A stretch of DNA of 64,000 nt from Bauldia sp. (lineage in GTDB: Bacteria > Pseudomonadota > Alphaproteobacteria > Rhizobiales > Kaistiaceae). Each line of letters starts with the position of its first letter. Positions within the stretch are counted from its first letter, which is position 1. The notes beneath the pieces are model-generated. The model did no database searches. It was not told where the DNA came from and was given only the letters and a program-made list of their open reading frames with translations. Below are positions 27,404-36,632 of the stretch, in pieces. The stretch covers positions 1 to 64,000 of the forward strand of contig NZ_JAGRLA010000059.1 in the NCBI RefSeq assembly GCF_020442045.1, read 5' to 3'. The translations under genes were made by a program, and so were the position numbers.

Positions 27404-30400
27404 CTATTCCGCCGCGGCGGGCAGGATTTCGGGGACCACGGGTTCGCTCATCAATGCCGGCTTGTCGCGCTCTTTGCGAACCCGGAACCACAGGGCATAG
27501 AGCGCCGGGACGACCAGCAGGGTGAGGACGGTCGCGACGAAGAGCCCGCCCATGATGGCAACCGCCATCGGCCCCCAGAAGATGCTGGAGGAGAGCGGCA
27601 CCATGCCGAGGATCGCCGCCGCGGCGGTGAGCAGAACCGGGCGGGCCCGGCGGACCGTCGCGTCTAGGATCGCATCATAGCGGCTGCTGCCGGCCTCGAT
27701 GTCCCGGTCGATCTGGTCGACAAGGATAACGGTGTTGCGCATGATCATGCCGGCAAGCGCGATCAGGCCGAGCAGCGCGACGAAGCCGAAGGGCCGATTG
27801 GAGATGAGAAGCGCTGCGGTCGCGCCGATGACGCCAAGCGGCGCGGTGACGAAGACCAGCGCCAGCCGCGAGAAGCTCTGGAGCTGGATCATCAGCAGCG
27901 ACAGCATGGCGATCGCCATGATCGGGAAGACGGCGACCAGCGCCTTGTTGGCCTTGGCGCTCTCCTCGATCGAACCGCCCGCCTCGATGCGATAGCCGGC
28001 GGGAAGCGATGCCATGATCGGCTGCAGCCTGGGCAGGATTTCCGCGCTGACATCGGGTGCCTGGACGCCATCGATGATGTCGGCGCGCGCGGTCAGCACG
28101 AGGTCGCGGTCGCGGCGCCAGAGGATCGGCTCCTCGTAGCCATAGGCGAGATGCGCGATCTGGGAGAGCGGCACGGCGACGCCATTCCGGCTGGTGATCG
28201 TCAGGGCGGGCAGACCGTCGAGACTGAGGCGCTCCTCGGGAACCGCGCGGGCGACCACGTCGATCTGCTCCGTGCCCTCGCGGAGCCGGGTGACGGTGTA
28301 GCCGGAGAGCAGCGTCTGCAGCGACCGGGCGACATCCTGCGGCGTGAGCCCCAGGGCGCGGGCGCGATCCTGATCCACTTCCAGGCGAATCGACTTGACC
28401 TGCTCGCTCCAGTCGAGATGCGGATCGATCAGCTTCGGGTTCTCGGCCATCACCATCCGCACCTTCTCGGCAATGCCACGGATGGTGTGGGGATCGGGGC
28501 CGACGACCCGGAACTGGACGGGAAAGCCGACCGGCGGACCGAAGACGAAGCGGTCGACACGGGACCTTGACGCCGGTACGGCGCCTTCGGCAAGCGCCGC
28601 CTCGAGGCGCGCCTTCACCCGTTCGCGGGCTTCGAGGTCCCTGGTGACGATGACGATCTCGGCGAAATTGGCGTTGGGCAGGACCGGGTTGAGGCCGAGC
28701 CAGAAACGCGGCGAACCCTGGCCGACATAGGTCGTGTAGGTGTCGATGTCGGGATCGCCGGCCAGAAGCGCCTCCGCCTCCTTCGCCGCCGCATCGGTGG
28801 CGCCGATCGCCGAGCCCTCCGGCAGGCGAAGCTGGAAGAAGAGCTCGGTGCGGGTCGAGGTCGGGAAGAACTGCTGCTGGACGAGACCGAAGGCGCCGAG
28901 CGACGTGACGAACATCAGGACGGCCAGCGCCACCACCGTCTTCCGCCACGAAACGCAGAAGGCGATGACCCGGCGGAGCGCGCGATAGATGCGCGTGTCG
29001 TAGATCGCCTCCGGATCCGCGTGGCTGCCCCTCGCCTTGAAGTCCGGCAGGAGCTTCAGGCCGAGATAGGGCGTGAAGACGACGGCGACGATCCACGAGG
29101 CGATCAGCGACAGGCCGACCACCCAGAAGATGCCGCCGGCATATTCGCCCGAGCTCGAGCGGGCGAAGCCGACCGGAACGAAACCCGCCGCGGTGACCAG
29201 CGTGCCGGTCAGCATCGGAAAGGCGGTCGAGGTCCAGGCGAAGGTCGCGGCGCGGCCGCGGTCCCAGCCCTGCTCCATCTTCACCACCATCATCTCGATG
29301 GCGATGATCGCGTCGTCGACGAGGAGGCCGAGTGCGATGATCAGCGAGCCGAGCGTGATCCGGTGCAGGTCGAGCCCGGCGATGTACATGACGATGAAGA
29401 CGATGGCGAGGACCAGTGGCACCGACAGGGCGACGACCAGTCCGGTGCGCCAGCCGAGCGACAGGAAGCTGACCACCAGGACGATGACCAGCGCCTCGAC
29501 GAAGACCTGGAAGAACTCGGAAACGGATTCGTCGACGATATGCGGCTGGTCGGCGATCTGGACAACGTCGATGCCGATCGGCAGGTCGGCCATGATCGCC
29601 GACATCGCCGCGTCGAGATGCTCGCCGAGGGTGATGATGTTGGCGCCCTCCTGCATCGACACGCCGATGCCGATCGCCGGCCGGCCGCCTTCGCGGATGA
29701 TGAAGTCCGACGGGTCCTGGTAGCCGCGCCTGACGGTCGCGATATCGCCGAGGCGGAAGGTCCGGCCATTGGCGGCGACCGGCACGGCGGCGATCGCCTC
29801 GGTCCCGGTGAAGGCGCCGGTGACCCGGAGCGCGATGCGGTCGGCGGCGGTATCCACCGATCCCCCCGGCACCACCGCGTTCTGGCCGGCGACGCTGGCG
29901 AATATCTGATCCGGGGTGATGCCGAGCGTGGCAAGCCGGGCGTGGCTGAATTCGACATAGATGCGCTCCGGCTGGGCGCCGATGACGTCGACCTTGTTGA
30001 CGTCGGCCACCCTGAGCAGACGCTGGCGCATGTCCTCGGCGACATCCTTGAGATCGGCCGGCGACATGCCGTCGGCGGACAGCATGTAGAGCGCGGAATA
30101 GACGTCGCCGAATTCGTCGTTGAAGCCCGGTCCGACGATGCCGGCGGGAAGGCTGCCGCGGATGTCGCCGACCTTCTTGCGGACCTCGTACCAGAGGTCC
30201 TTGACCTCGCCCGGCGGCGTCGCGTCGCCGAGGTTGACGCGAATGAAGGTGATGCCGGGCCGGGAATAGCTTTCGATCCGGTCGAGATAGGGAAGCTCCT
30301 GGAGCTTCTTCTCGATCGGGTCCGCGACCTGGCTCTCCATCTCCCCGGCGGTGGCGCCCGGCCAGGCGACGTTGACCACCATCGTCTTGATGGTGAAGGA

Positions 30401-30523
30401 CGGGTCCTCGGCGCGGCCGAGATTGAGGTAGGAATAAAGCCCGGCGCCGGCCAGCACGATGATCATGAACAGCACGAGGGTCTGGTGGCCGATCGCCCAG
30501 GCCGACAGGTTGAAACGCTGCAT
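27404..30523 (-). CDS. RND efflux transporter (AcrB/MdtC-like inner-membrane pump)
   Basis: A 1039-aa proton-driven efflux pump. It begins with a helix (ALVL-type: TLVLFMIIVLAGAGLYSYL) and the porter-domain start YLNLGRAEDPSFTIKTMVV, in two parts. In TM4, LGLLVDDAIIAIEMMVVKM carries the two essential aspartates (DD). The second half repeats the pattern with LIALAGMIMRNTVILVDQID. The start at 30523 is preferred because GGAG lies 8 nt before it; an ATG at 30544 is possible. It follows the adaptor gene closely. No outer-membrane channel gene is near, so a TolC-type protein must come from elsewhere. The substrates are unknown. Confidence 0.92.
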   Translation of the reverse strand: MQRFNLSAWAIGHQTLVLFMIIVLAGAGLYSYLNLGRAEDPSFTIKTMVVNVAWPGATAGEMESQVADPIEKKLQELPYLDRIESYSRPGITFIRVNLGDATPPGEVKDLWYEVRKKVGDIRGSLPAGIVGPGFNDEFGDVYSALYMLSADGMSPADLKDVAEDMRQRLLRVADVNKVDVIGAQPERIYVEFSHARLATLGITPDQIFASVAGQNAVVPGGSVDTAADRIALRVTGAFTGTEAIAAVPVAANGRTFRLGDIATVRRGYQDPSDFIIREGGRPAIGIGVSMQEGANIITLGEHLDAAMSAIMADLPIGIDVVQIADQPHIVDESVSEFFQVFVEALVIVLVVSFLSLGWRTGLVVALSVPLVLAIVFIVMYIAGLDLHRITLGSLIIALGLLVDDAIIAIEMMVVKMEQGWDRGRAATFAWTSTAFPMLTGTLVTAAGFVPVGFARSSSGEYAGGIFWVVGLSLIASWIVAVVFTPYLGLKLLPDFKARGSHADPEAIYDTRIYRALRRVIAFCVSWRKTVVALAVLMFVTSLGAFGLVQQQFFPTSTRTELFFQLRLPEGSAIGATDAAAKEAEALLAGDPDIDTYTTYVGQGSPRFWLGLNPVLPNANFAEIVIVTRDLEARERVKARLEAALAEGAVPASRSRVDRFVFGPPVGFPVQFRVVGPDPHTIRGIAEKVRMVMAENPKLIDPHLDWSEQVKSIRLEVDQDRARALGLTPQDVARSLQTLLSGYTVTRLREGTEQIDVVARAVPEERLSLDGLPALTITSRNGVAVPLSQIAHLAYGYEEPILWRRDRDLVLTARADIIDGVQAPDVSAEILPRLQPIMASLPAGYRIEAGGSIEESAKANKALVAVFPIMAIAMLSLLMIQLQSFSRLALVFVTAPLGVIGATAALLISNRPFGFVALLGLIALAGMIMRNTVILVDQIDRDIEAGSSRYDAILDATVRRARPVLLTAAAAILGMVPLSSSIFWGPMAVAIMGGLFVATVLTLLVVPALYALWFRVRKERDKPALMSEPVVPEILPAAAE

Positions 30524-30547
30524 CCCCGTCACTCCATCATCCAATGG

Positions 30548-31621
30548 TCAGCGCAACGCGGTGGTCCGCACGACCTCGCCGGGCTCGAGCTTCTGGACAC
30601 CGAGGGTGACGACCCGGTCGCCCTCCCTCACACCCGCCGTCACCAGCGCCGAGTCTTCCGTGAAGGCCGCGACACGCACCGGCTTGAGGGCCAGCGTATC
30701 GGTATCGTTGACGACGAAGACCGAAGGGCCGTCGCCCCGGTTGAGGATCGCGGCGAGCGGCAGGGGCGCGACCGGCGCGCCGCCCTCGCGGGTCAGGGTG
30801 ACCGTCGCGGTCATGCCGAAGGCGACACTCTCGTCCGCGCCTTCGATCGTGAAGCGGGCGGCATAGGTTCGTGTCGCGGCATCGGCCTGGGGCGACAGCT
30901 CGCGAAGCGTCGCCGGAAGCTGCCTGTCGCGATCCGACCACAGGGAAACCATCGCCTTCGCGTCGCGGACTTCGGCGAGCCAGTCCTCCGGCACGGCGAT
31001 GACCACCTCGCTGGCGCCGAGGCGGGCGAGGGTCGCGACCGGCTGGCCGACGGCCACCACCTGCCCCGGCTCGGCGGCCGTCGCGGTTATCACGCCGGCG
31101 GCATCGGTCCTGAGCTCGGCATAGCCGGCCTGGCGCCGGGCAAGATCGAGCGCCCGCCCGGCGCGCTCGAGCCGGGCATCCGCTTCATCGCGGACCAGCG
31201 ACTGGCGATCGAACTCGGCCGCCGTCGCGTGTCCCCTCGCCTTCAGCTTCCCGACGCGATCGAGATCGACCGTCGCCTGGGCGAGGTTCGATTTCGCGGC
31301 GGTGAATTCCGCTTCGGCGCTGCGCAGCTGAAGATCGAGGTCTTGCGCGTCGAGCCGGGCGATCACCGCGCCGGCCTCCACCCGATCGCCGACATCGACC
31401 AGACGGGTCGTCATCTTGCCGGCGACCCGGAAGGCGAGATCCGACTCGGTCCGCGGCGCCACGACCCCGACAAAGTCGCGATGGGTCGAGGCATCCTCGA
31501 AGGCGACGGCCTGGGTCCGGACCGGCCGCGGCGGCACCTCGACCGGGCTGGTGGCCGCTTCACAGCCGGCGAGGAAGAGCAGTCCGACAAGCAGCGGCAA
31601 GGACCTGGAGATCGCGGTCAT
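30548..31621 (-). CDS. RND efflux periplasmic adaptor lipoprotein
   Basis: A 357-aa membrane fusion protein. The lipobox is LLFLAGC near residue 20. A lipoyl half motif (VDVGDRVEAGAVIARLDAQDL, in part) leads into a helical hairpin (about residues 95-165), the second half motif (AAEPGQVVAVGQPVATLA), a beta-barrel and a membrane-proximal domain (VAAFTEDSALVTAGVREGDR). The ATG at 31621 has AGGA 9 nt upstream. It is the first gene of the adaptor-pump pair, and an operator-like dyad sits 36 bp upstream, matched by one in front of the tetR gene. Confidence 0.91.
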   Translation of the reverse strand: MTAISRSLPLLVGLLFLAGCEAATSPVEVPPRPVRTQAVAFEDASTHRDFVGVVAPRTESDLAFRVAGKMTTRLVDVGDRVEAGAVIARLDAQDLDLQLRSAEAEFTAAKSNLAQATVDLDRVGKLKARGHATAAEFDRQSLVRDEADARLERAGRALDLARRQAGYAELRTDAAGVITATAAEPGQVVAVGQPVATLARLGASEVVIAVPEDWLAEVRDAKAMVSLWSDRDRQLPATLRELSPQADAATRTYAARFTIEGADESVAFGMTATVTLTREGGAPVAPLPLAAILNRGDGPSVFVVNDTDTLALKPVRVAAFTEDSALVTAGVREGDRVVTLGVQKLEPGEVVRTTALR

Positions 31622-31656
31622 GACCTGTCTTCCTCATCCGGGCTGAAACATGATTC

Positions 31657-31680
31657 GTGACGATTTTTGATAATCATCAC
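31657..31680. promoter_or_regulatory. Operator-like dyad upstream of the RND adaptor gene
   Basis: A 24-bp imperfect palindrome with outer arms GTGACGATT and AATCATCAC. It shares 19 of 24 positions with the site at 32356-32379 in front of the tetR gene, including both outer arms. It is almost certainly bound by the TetR-family protein encoded between the two. Confidence 0.75.
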
Positions 31681-31720
31681 ATTCTGGACGCGCGACTGCA
31701 CGGGACGACCGGTCATCGGA

Positions 31721-32329
31721 TCAGGTCCTCTTGATGATGCCCTGCAGAATGAGCTGCAACGTCGCCGAGGATTCGGCCATGAGGTCGATATCTTCGGCCA
31801 TCCCCTTCGCCACCAGGACCGGATGGCAGAAACCGACCATCGCCCGCATGAGAAGGCGGGAGGTTTCCTTGGGATCGACCGCTTCGAACTCGCCGTTGTC
31901 GATCCCGTCCCGCAGGATCAGCTCGACGGTCGTCCTCACCGTCTCCTTGTGGGCCATGATCGCATCCCAGTCCTCGTCGATGGCGATCAGGACGATGTCA
32001 TGGACCCGCTTTTCCTCGACGAAGTTGTCCCGATGGTAGCGCAGCACCCCATGGAAGAGCCGGTCCAGCCTGTTGGCGGCCGAGCCGCGCGAGCGGGCAA
32101 CCGCCCAGACCGTCTCGTCGAGCTCGCCCAGGCAGCGGACGCAGATCGCCTCGACAATCGCGTGCTTGGACGGGAAGAAGCGATAGACATTCGCAGGCGA
32201 CATGCCGAGCTCGCCGGCAATATCGGCAACCGCCGTCTTGGCGAATCCGAGCCGCCGGAAGAGCGCCTCGGCCGTTTCGATGATCCTGGCGCGGGTTTCT
32301 TCCGCGGTTGTCCTGGCAGGCGCGTTCAT
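31721..32329 (-). CDS. TetR-family repressor of the RND pump
   Basis: A 202-aa regulator. The helix-turn-helix is within ARIIETAEALFRRLGFAKTAV and IAGELGMSPANVYRFFPSKHAI (VYRFFPSK is the recognition-helix region). The C-terminal ligand domain ends LQLILQGIIKRT. It lies 99 bp upstream of the adaptor-pump genes on the same strand. Near-identical operator dyads stand before it and before the adaptor gene, so it probably represses both itself and the pump. The ligand is unknown. Confidence 0.9.
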   Translation of the reverse strand: MNAPARTTAEETRARIIETAEALFRRLGFAKTAVADIAGELGMSPANVYRFFPSKHAIVEAICVRCLGELDETVWAVARSRGSAANRLDRLFHGVLRYHRDNFVEEKRVHDIVLIAIDEDWDAIMAHKETVRTTVELILRDGIDNGEFEAVDPKETSRLLMRAMVGFCHPVLVAKGMAEDIDLMAESSATLQLILQGIIKRT

Positions 32330-32355
32330 GAGTCCAGCAAGCGATCATGTGACTT

Positions 32356-32379
32356 GTGACGATTTCTATAATTCATCAC
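32356..32379. promoter_or_regulatory. Operator-like dyad upstream of the tetR gene
   Basis: A 24-bp imperfect palindrome with outer arms GTGACGATTT and ATTCATCAC, lying 27 bp upstream of the tetR start. It overlaps the -10 and spacer of the tetR promoter and also contains TATAAT on the plus strand (32367-32372), so it might influence the divergent gene at 32501. Confidence 0.75.
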
Positions 32380-32393
32380 ATCCAGCCCGTCAA
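32365..32393 (-). promoter_or_regulatory. Promoter of the tetR gene
   Basis: On the minus strand TTGACG (complement of 32388-32393) and TATAGA (complement of 32365-32370) are 17 bp apart, about 36 bp upstream of the start codon. The operator dyad covers the -10. Confidence 0.7.
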
Positions 32394-32500
32394 GAAGCGG
32401 TGACGCTGGCACCGATCCGGCGAATGGGCGACACTGCGGGACTCGATCCAGAATCGCGGCTGGACACGCGAAGTCGCAAGAACAGGAAACAGGTGAGAAG

Positions 32501-33601
32501 ATGCCCTCCGATCCCGTCGTCGTCACACTCCGGCCCAACCAGTTCACCGAGAAGGAGCGCGTCCTCGCCCGGTTCGGAGGGCTGACCGCCTCGACATTCC
32601 TCTATGACAGCGGTGTGGCCGGCCTCCGCATCGCCAACGCGGTCGGGCATATCGACCTCCTCCCCTTCCATGGCCAGCAGATCTGGGACGCGGTGTTTCG
32701 CGGACGGACGCTGACCATGCGCTCGATGTTCAGCGAACCGATCCCGACGCGCGACTACCTGATGAACTACGGCGGCTTCTTCCTCCATTGCGGCGCGACC
32801 GCGATGGGCAATCCGGGGCCGGAAGACACCCATCCGCTCCACGGCGAATTGCCCAACGCGCCTTACCGTGACGCGGCGCTGGTGGTCGGCGAGGACGAGG
32901 ATGGCCCGTTCATGGAGTTGACCGGCCGCTATCAGCATACGGTCGCCTTCGCGCATAACTATGTCGCCCAGCCGACGATGCGCCTCGGGGCGGAGAGCAG
33001 CCGGATCACCCTCGACCTCTCGATCCGCAACCTCAAGCACACGCCGATGGAGCTGATGTATCTCGCCCACATCAATTTTCGACCGGTCGATGGCGCGGTG
33101 CTGATCGACGCGGTGCCGGACGACACCGACCACATCGGTTTCCGCACGACCCTGCCGTCCAACTTCGCCCCGTCCGACGCGTTTCTCGGCCTGATCGATG
33201 ACGTCCAGCGCGACCCGGCAACGCACCGGACGATGGCCGCCGGCCGCGCGATCGACCCGGAGCTGGTGATGACGCTGGCATTTCCCTCCGACGCAGCCGG
33301 CTGGGCACACAGCATGCAGCTCCATCCGGACGGATCGGCGGATTTCGTCAGCCACCGGCCGGGCGAGCTCGGCAAGGGCGTCCGCTGGATGACCCGGACG
33401 GGGGACCAGGATGCGGTCGGCATCTTCCTGCCGGCGACGGCCGGCGCCAACGGCTACGTCGCCGAAAAGGCCAAGGGCAACGTGCTGATGCTGGACCCGC
33501 AGGGCGAGTTCCGCTGCCGCCTCGCCTTCGGCGCGCTCGAAGCGCCGGAAGCGGAGGCCCTGCGCAAGGATATCGAGACCGTTCGAGCCGCCCCGGCCTG
33601 A
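32501..33601 (+). CDS. DUF4432 family protein (aldose 1-epimerase-like fold)
   Basis: A 366-aa protein matching the DUF4432 pattern: FGGLTASTFLYDSGVAGLRI (in part), LPFHGQQIWDAVFRGR, NYGGFFLHCGATAMGNPG and HPLHGELPNAPY. The His residues of HCG and HGELPNAPY lie where galactose-mutarotase-like enzymes have their catalytic residues. The family is found in sugar-catabolic loci and is thought to act on sugars or sugar acids; no reaction is established for this member. It begins the sugar island, converging with a sugar ABC importer (31 bp from its ATPase gene). The start is supported by a moderate purine-rich site (GTGAGAAG). Confidence 0.85.
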   Translation: MPSDPVVVTLRPNQFTEKERVLARFGGLTASTFLYDSGVAGLRIANAVGHIDLLPFHGQQIWDAVFRGRTLTMRSMFSEPIPTRDYLMNYGGFFLHCGATAMGNPGPEDTHPLHGELPNAPYRDAALVVGEDEDGPFMELTGRYQHTVAFAHNYVAQPTMRLGAESSRITLDLSIRNLKHTPMELMYLAHINFRPVDGAVLIDAVPDDTDHIGFRTTLPSNFAPSDAFLGLIDDVQRDPATHRTMAAGRAIDPELVMTLAFPSDAAGWAHSMQLHPDGSADFVSHRPGELGKGVRWMTRTGDQDAVGIFLPATAGANGYVAEKAKGNVLMLDPQGEFRCRLAFGALEAPEAEALRKDIETVRAAPA

Positions 33602-33632
33602 TCGCCGCCGTCGCGAAGGACGGGGCCGCCGC

Positions 33633-34733
33633 TCAGATCGCCCTTTCGGTCGCGGCGTCGAACAGCGCGGCGCGATTGAGGTTGAGATCGACCTCGATCG
33701 CCTCGCCCGGACGGCTGACGTCATGGGCTTCCAGCTCCGCCACGATCGGCGTGCCGGCGATGCGGAAGGTGGCGTAGCTGCGCGACCCGGTCGGCTGCAG
33801 GAGATCGATGGTCGCCTGCATGCGGACATGTCCGGGCATCGCGGCGTCCTCACGCGCCCGCATGACGTGCTCCGGGCGGACGCCGAGAACCACCGGCGCG
33901 CCGTCGCCGATACCGTCGAGGGCGCGATCGGCCGGCAGCGGCACGGTGGTGCTACCCTCGCCGAGAACGATCGCGGCACCATCTCCGCCACGCGCCAGCC
34001 TGCCCGGCAGGAAGGTCATCTTGGGCGATCCGAGGAAGCCGGCGACGAACATCGTCGCCGGCCGTTCGAACAGGTCGAGCGGCGCGCCCTCCTGCTCGAT
34101 CACGCCGTCGCGCATCAGGACGATGCGGTCGGCGAGCGTCATCGCCTCGATCTGATCGTGGGTTACGTAGATCATCGTCGTCGAGATTTCCTGATGCAGG
34201 CGCTTGATCTCGCCGCGCATCTCGTCGCGAAGCTGGGCGTCGAGATTCGAGAGCGGCTCGTCGAACAGGAAAAGCCGCGGATTGCGGACGATGGCGCGGC
34301 CGATGGCGACACGCTGGCGCTGGCCACCCGAGATCTGGCGCGGATAGCGGTCCATCAGGCTGGTGATACCGAGCATCTGGGCGGCGCCGGAGACGCGCGA
34401 CGCGATCTCCGCCGGCGGCATCTTCCGCGCCTTCAGCCCGAAGCCGATATTCTTGCCGACCGTCATATGCGGATAGAGAGCGTAGTCCTGGAAGACCATC
34501 GCCACATCACGGTCACGCGGGCGCATGTCGTTGACGACGTCGCCGCCGATCTGAATCTCGCCGCCGCTGATCTGCTCGAGGCCGGCGATGGTCCGCAGCA
34601 GCGTACTCTTGCCGCAGCCCGACGGGCCGACCAGGACGGTGAATTCGCCGTCGGGTATGTCGAGATCGATTCCGCGAACGGCCTCGAAATTACCGTAGCG
34701 CTTGTGGAGCCGCTTGATTTTGACTTCCGCCAT
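33633..34733 (-). CDS. Sugar ABC importer ATP-binding protein (UgpC/MalK-like)
   Basis: A 366-aa ATPase with Walker A GPSGCGKST, Q-loop VFQDYALYPHMT, signature ISGGQRQR and Walker B LFLFDEPLSNLD. A C-terminal TOBE/MalK-type regulatory domain (about residues 240-366) is typical of the sugar and glycerol-3-phosphate group. It is the last gene of a four-gene importer (binding protein, two permeases, ATPase) and starts 12 bp after the preceding permease gene. It lies downstream of the aldolase/RLP operon on the same strand. Confidence 0.92.
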   Translation of the reverse strand: MAEVKIKRLHKRYGNFEAVRGIDLDIPDGEFTVLVGPSGCGKSTLLRTIAGLEQISGGEIQIGGDVVNDMRPRDRDVAMVFQDYALYPHMTVGKNIGFGLKARKMPPAEIASRVSGAAQMLGITSLMDRYPRQISGGQRQRVAIGRAIVRNPRLFLFDEPLSNLDAQLRDEMRGEIKRLHQEISTTMIYVTHDQIEAMTLADRIVLMRDGVIEQEGAPLDLFERPATMFVAGFLGSPKMTFLPGRLARGGDGAAIVLGEGSTTVPLPADRALDGIGDGAPVVLGVRPEHVMRAREDAAMPGHVRMQATIDLLQPTGSRSYATFRIAGTPIVAELEAHDVSRPGEAIEVDLNLNRAALFDAATERAI

Positions 34734-34745
34734 TATCCAATTCCC

Positions 34746-35579
34746 CTAGCCGCGGATGGCGCCGAGCGTCAGTCCGCGAACGAGATGTTTCTGGACCAGG
34801 ACACCGAGAATGATCGACGGGACCAGCGAGACGATGGCGAGCGCGCTGGCCTCCCCGTACTGCGCCCCCTGGAAGCTCAGGAACGAGCGAAAGACGGTGG
34901 GCAAGGTGAAGGCATTGCGGCTGGTCAGCACCAGAGCAAAGAAGAACTCCGTCCAGCACGCGATGAAGATGAAGACCGCGGCCGCGACGATGCCGGGCGC
35001 GGCGAGCGGAATGCCGACGCTCCACATCGCCCCCCAGCGCGTACAGCCGTCGACCAGCGCGGCCTCCTCCAGCGAGCGCGGCATCTGCCGGAAATAGGCG
35101 TACATCATCCAGACGCCGACCGGCAGCGTGAACACCGTATAGGCGAGGATCATGCCGATATGGGTGTCCTGCAATCCGATCAGCCGGTAGTTCAGGAAGA
35201 GCGGCAGGATGATGGCGATCGGCGGCAGGAAGCGCTGCGACAGGACCCAGAAGGACAGGTGCTGGCCGCCGGTGTTGAAGCGGGCGAGGCTGTAGGCCAT
35301 CAGCGTGCCGACGAGACACGACAGGGCCGTCGCCGAGATCGAAATGATGAGGCTGTTCACCAGCCCCTGCAGCCCGCGATAGTCGAAGAGCGCCGCGGTG
35401 AAATGCACCATCGTCGGATGGTCCGGGAACCACACCGGCGGCACGGCGAGGTAATCGTCGCTCGGCTTGATCGAGGTGACGAACACCCAGTAAAGCGGCG
35501 CCAGCACGAAGATCAGGAAAAGGGTCAGGACGACGATGCGGCTGACCGGGATCCTTCGGCGTCTGGTCCAGGCAGCCAT
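34746..35579 (-). CDS. Sugar ABC importer permease (UgpE/MalG-like)
   Basis: A 277-aa permease with six hydrophobic segments. The first helix is IVVLTLFLIFVLAPLYWVFV and the EAA loop is EEAALVDGCTRWGAMWSVGI. The pattern TSIKPSDDYLAVPPVWFP after helix 1 is normal for MalG-type permeases. The start at 35579 lies 2 bp after the stop of the partner permease, so they are translationally coupled. A longer open frame to 35960 overlaps the partner and is rejected. Confidence 0.92.
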   Translation of the reverse strand: MAAWTRRRRIPVSRIVVLTLFLIFVLAPLYWVFVTSIKPSDDYLAVPPVWFPDHPTMVHFTAALFDYRGLQGLVNSLIISISATALSCLVGTLMAYSLARFNTGGQHLSFWVLSQRFLPPIAIILPLFLNYRLIGLQDTHIGMILAYTVFTLPVGVWMMYAYFRQMPRSLEEAALVDGCTRWGAMWSVGIPLAAPGIVAAAVFIFIACWTEFFFALVLTSRNAFTLPTVFRSFLSFQGAQYGEASALAIVSLVPSIILGVLVQKHLVRGLTLGAIRG

Positions 35580-35581
35580 CG

Positions 35582-36517
35582 TCAATTCGCCTCCGGTTTC
35601 AGCAGACGCCGGACAAGGAAGATGATCACCAGCAGCGTCAGGATCAGGAAGATCCAGGAACCGGCCGTCGCCCGCGACAGATGGAACTGCGCAAAGCCGA
35701 TCGTGTAGAGATAGAAGGACGCGGTATAGGTCTGCGTGCCGGGCCCGCCGCCGGTCATGATGAAGATCGTGTCGAAGAGACGGATCGCGTCGAGCAGCCG
35801 GAAGGTGACCGCCAGCAGGATCATCGGCGAGATGTAGGGGATGGTGATGTGCCAGAAGGTCTGCCACGCCCCGACACCGTCGAGCTCCGCCGCCTCGTAG
35901 ACATGGGGCGGGATCGCCGTCAGGCCGGCCAGCAGGATGACGAACATGAAGGGCGTCCACTGCCAGACATCAGCGAGCACGAGCGCGATGAAGTTGTAGG
36001 GGAACTGGGTCAGCCAGCCGATCGTCACCTCCTGCCCGAGCAACTGGCCAAGCAGGTAATTGGTCGGTCCGAAGGGCCGCTGGAGGAGCAGCGCCCAGGC
36101 CTGTCCGACGACAACCGGGCTGATGAAGAGCGGCACGATGAGGATCGAGATGATCAATCCCCGGCCTCTGAAGGAGCGGGCCATCACCATGGCCACCGCC
36201 AGGCCGAGCAGCAGCTCGATCAATACGTTGGAGACCGTCAGGACGACGGTGACGAGCAGCGAATAGCGGGCGACCGGATCCGAGACCACCTGCTCGAAAT
36301 TCTTCAGGCCGACAAAGGCGTGTCCCGGAATCTGGAAGTCGTAATTAACGAAGAGAACCCAGATCGAGAAGATCAGCGGGTAGATCGAGATCGCCAGGAT
36401 GAGCAGCGCCGCCGGCGCGACGAGCAGCCATTTGAAGCGCCTGTCGCTGCGGCTCGCGGAGGGAAGGTTCCTGCGCGGAATGCTCGGGGGAGTCTCGCCA
36501 AGGGCGACGTCAGCCAT
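35582..36517 (-). CDS. Sugar ABC importer permease (UgpA/MalF-like)
   Basis: A 311-aa permease with six predicted helices and the EAA loop YEAAELDGVGAWQTFWHITI. A polar N-terminal tail of about 28 residues precedes helix 1 (WLLVAPAALLILAISIYPLI). It pairs with the following MalG-type permease. A strong stem-loop separates it from the binding-protein gene upstream. Confidence 0.92.
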   Translation of the reverse strand: MADVALGETPPSIPRRNLPSASRSDRRFKWLLVAPAALLILAISIYPLIFSIWVLFVNYDFQIPGHAFVGLKNFEQVVSDPVARYSLLVTVVLTVSNVLIELLLGLAVAMVMARSFRGRGLIISILIVPLFISPVVVGQAWALLLQRPFGPTNYLLGQLLGQEVTIGWLTQFPYNFIALVLADVWQWTPFMFVILLAGLTAIPPHVYEAAELDGVGAWQTFWHITIPYISPMILLAVTFRLLDAIRLFDTIFIMTGGGPGTQTYTASFYLYTIGFAQFHLSRATAGSWIFLILTLLVIIFLVRRLLKPEAN

Positions 36518-36595
36518 GTCGCGGGTGGCCTTTCGTGACTTGCCTATCCGGGGTCGCCGCCGGGGCCGACGCTCCGGCGGCGGAGAAATGCGGAA

Positions 36596-36620
36596 GGGCC
36601 GCCGCTCTCGGCGGCGGCCC
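36596..36620 (-). other. Intercistronic stem-loop between binding protein and permease genes
   Basis: A perfect 10-bp GC-rich stem (GGGCCGCCGC / GCGGCGGCCC) with a 5-nt loop, 13 bp after the binding-protein stop. No clean U run follows on the minus strand, so it more likely stabilises the upstream mRNA or attenuates than terminates fully. Such loops are common between importer binding-protein and permease genes. Confidence 0.6.
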
Positions 36621-36632
36621 GGCCGGCGCCAA

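Noticed and set aside
29021-31660. 879-codon plus-strand open frame opposite the RND genes
   Set aside because: Composition rich in Asp/Arg/Gly/His is typical of antisense to GC-rich genes; the sense strand encodes intact pump and adaptor.
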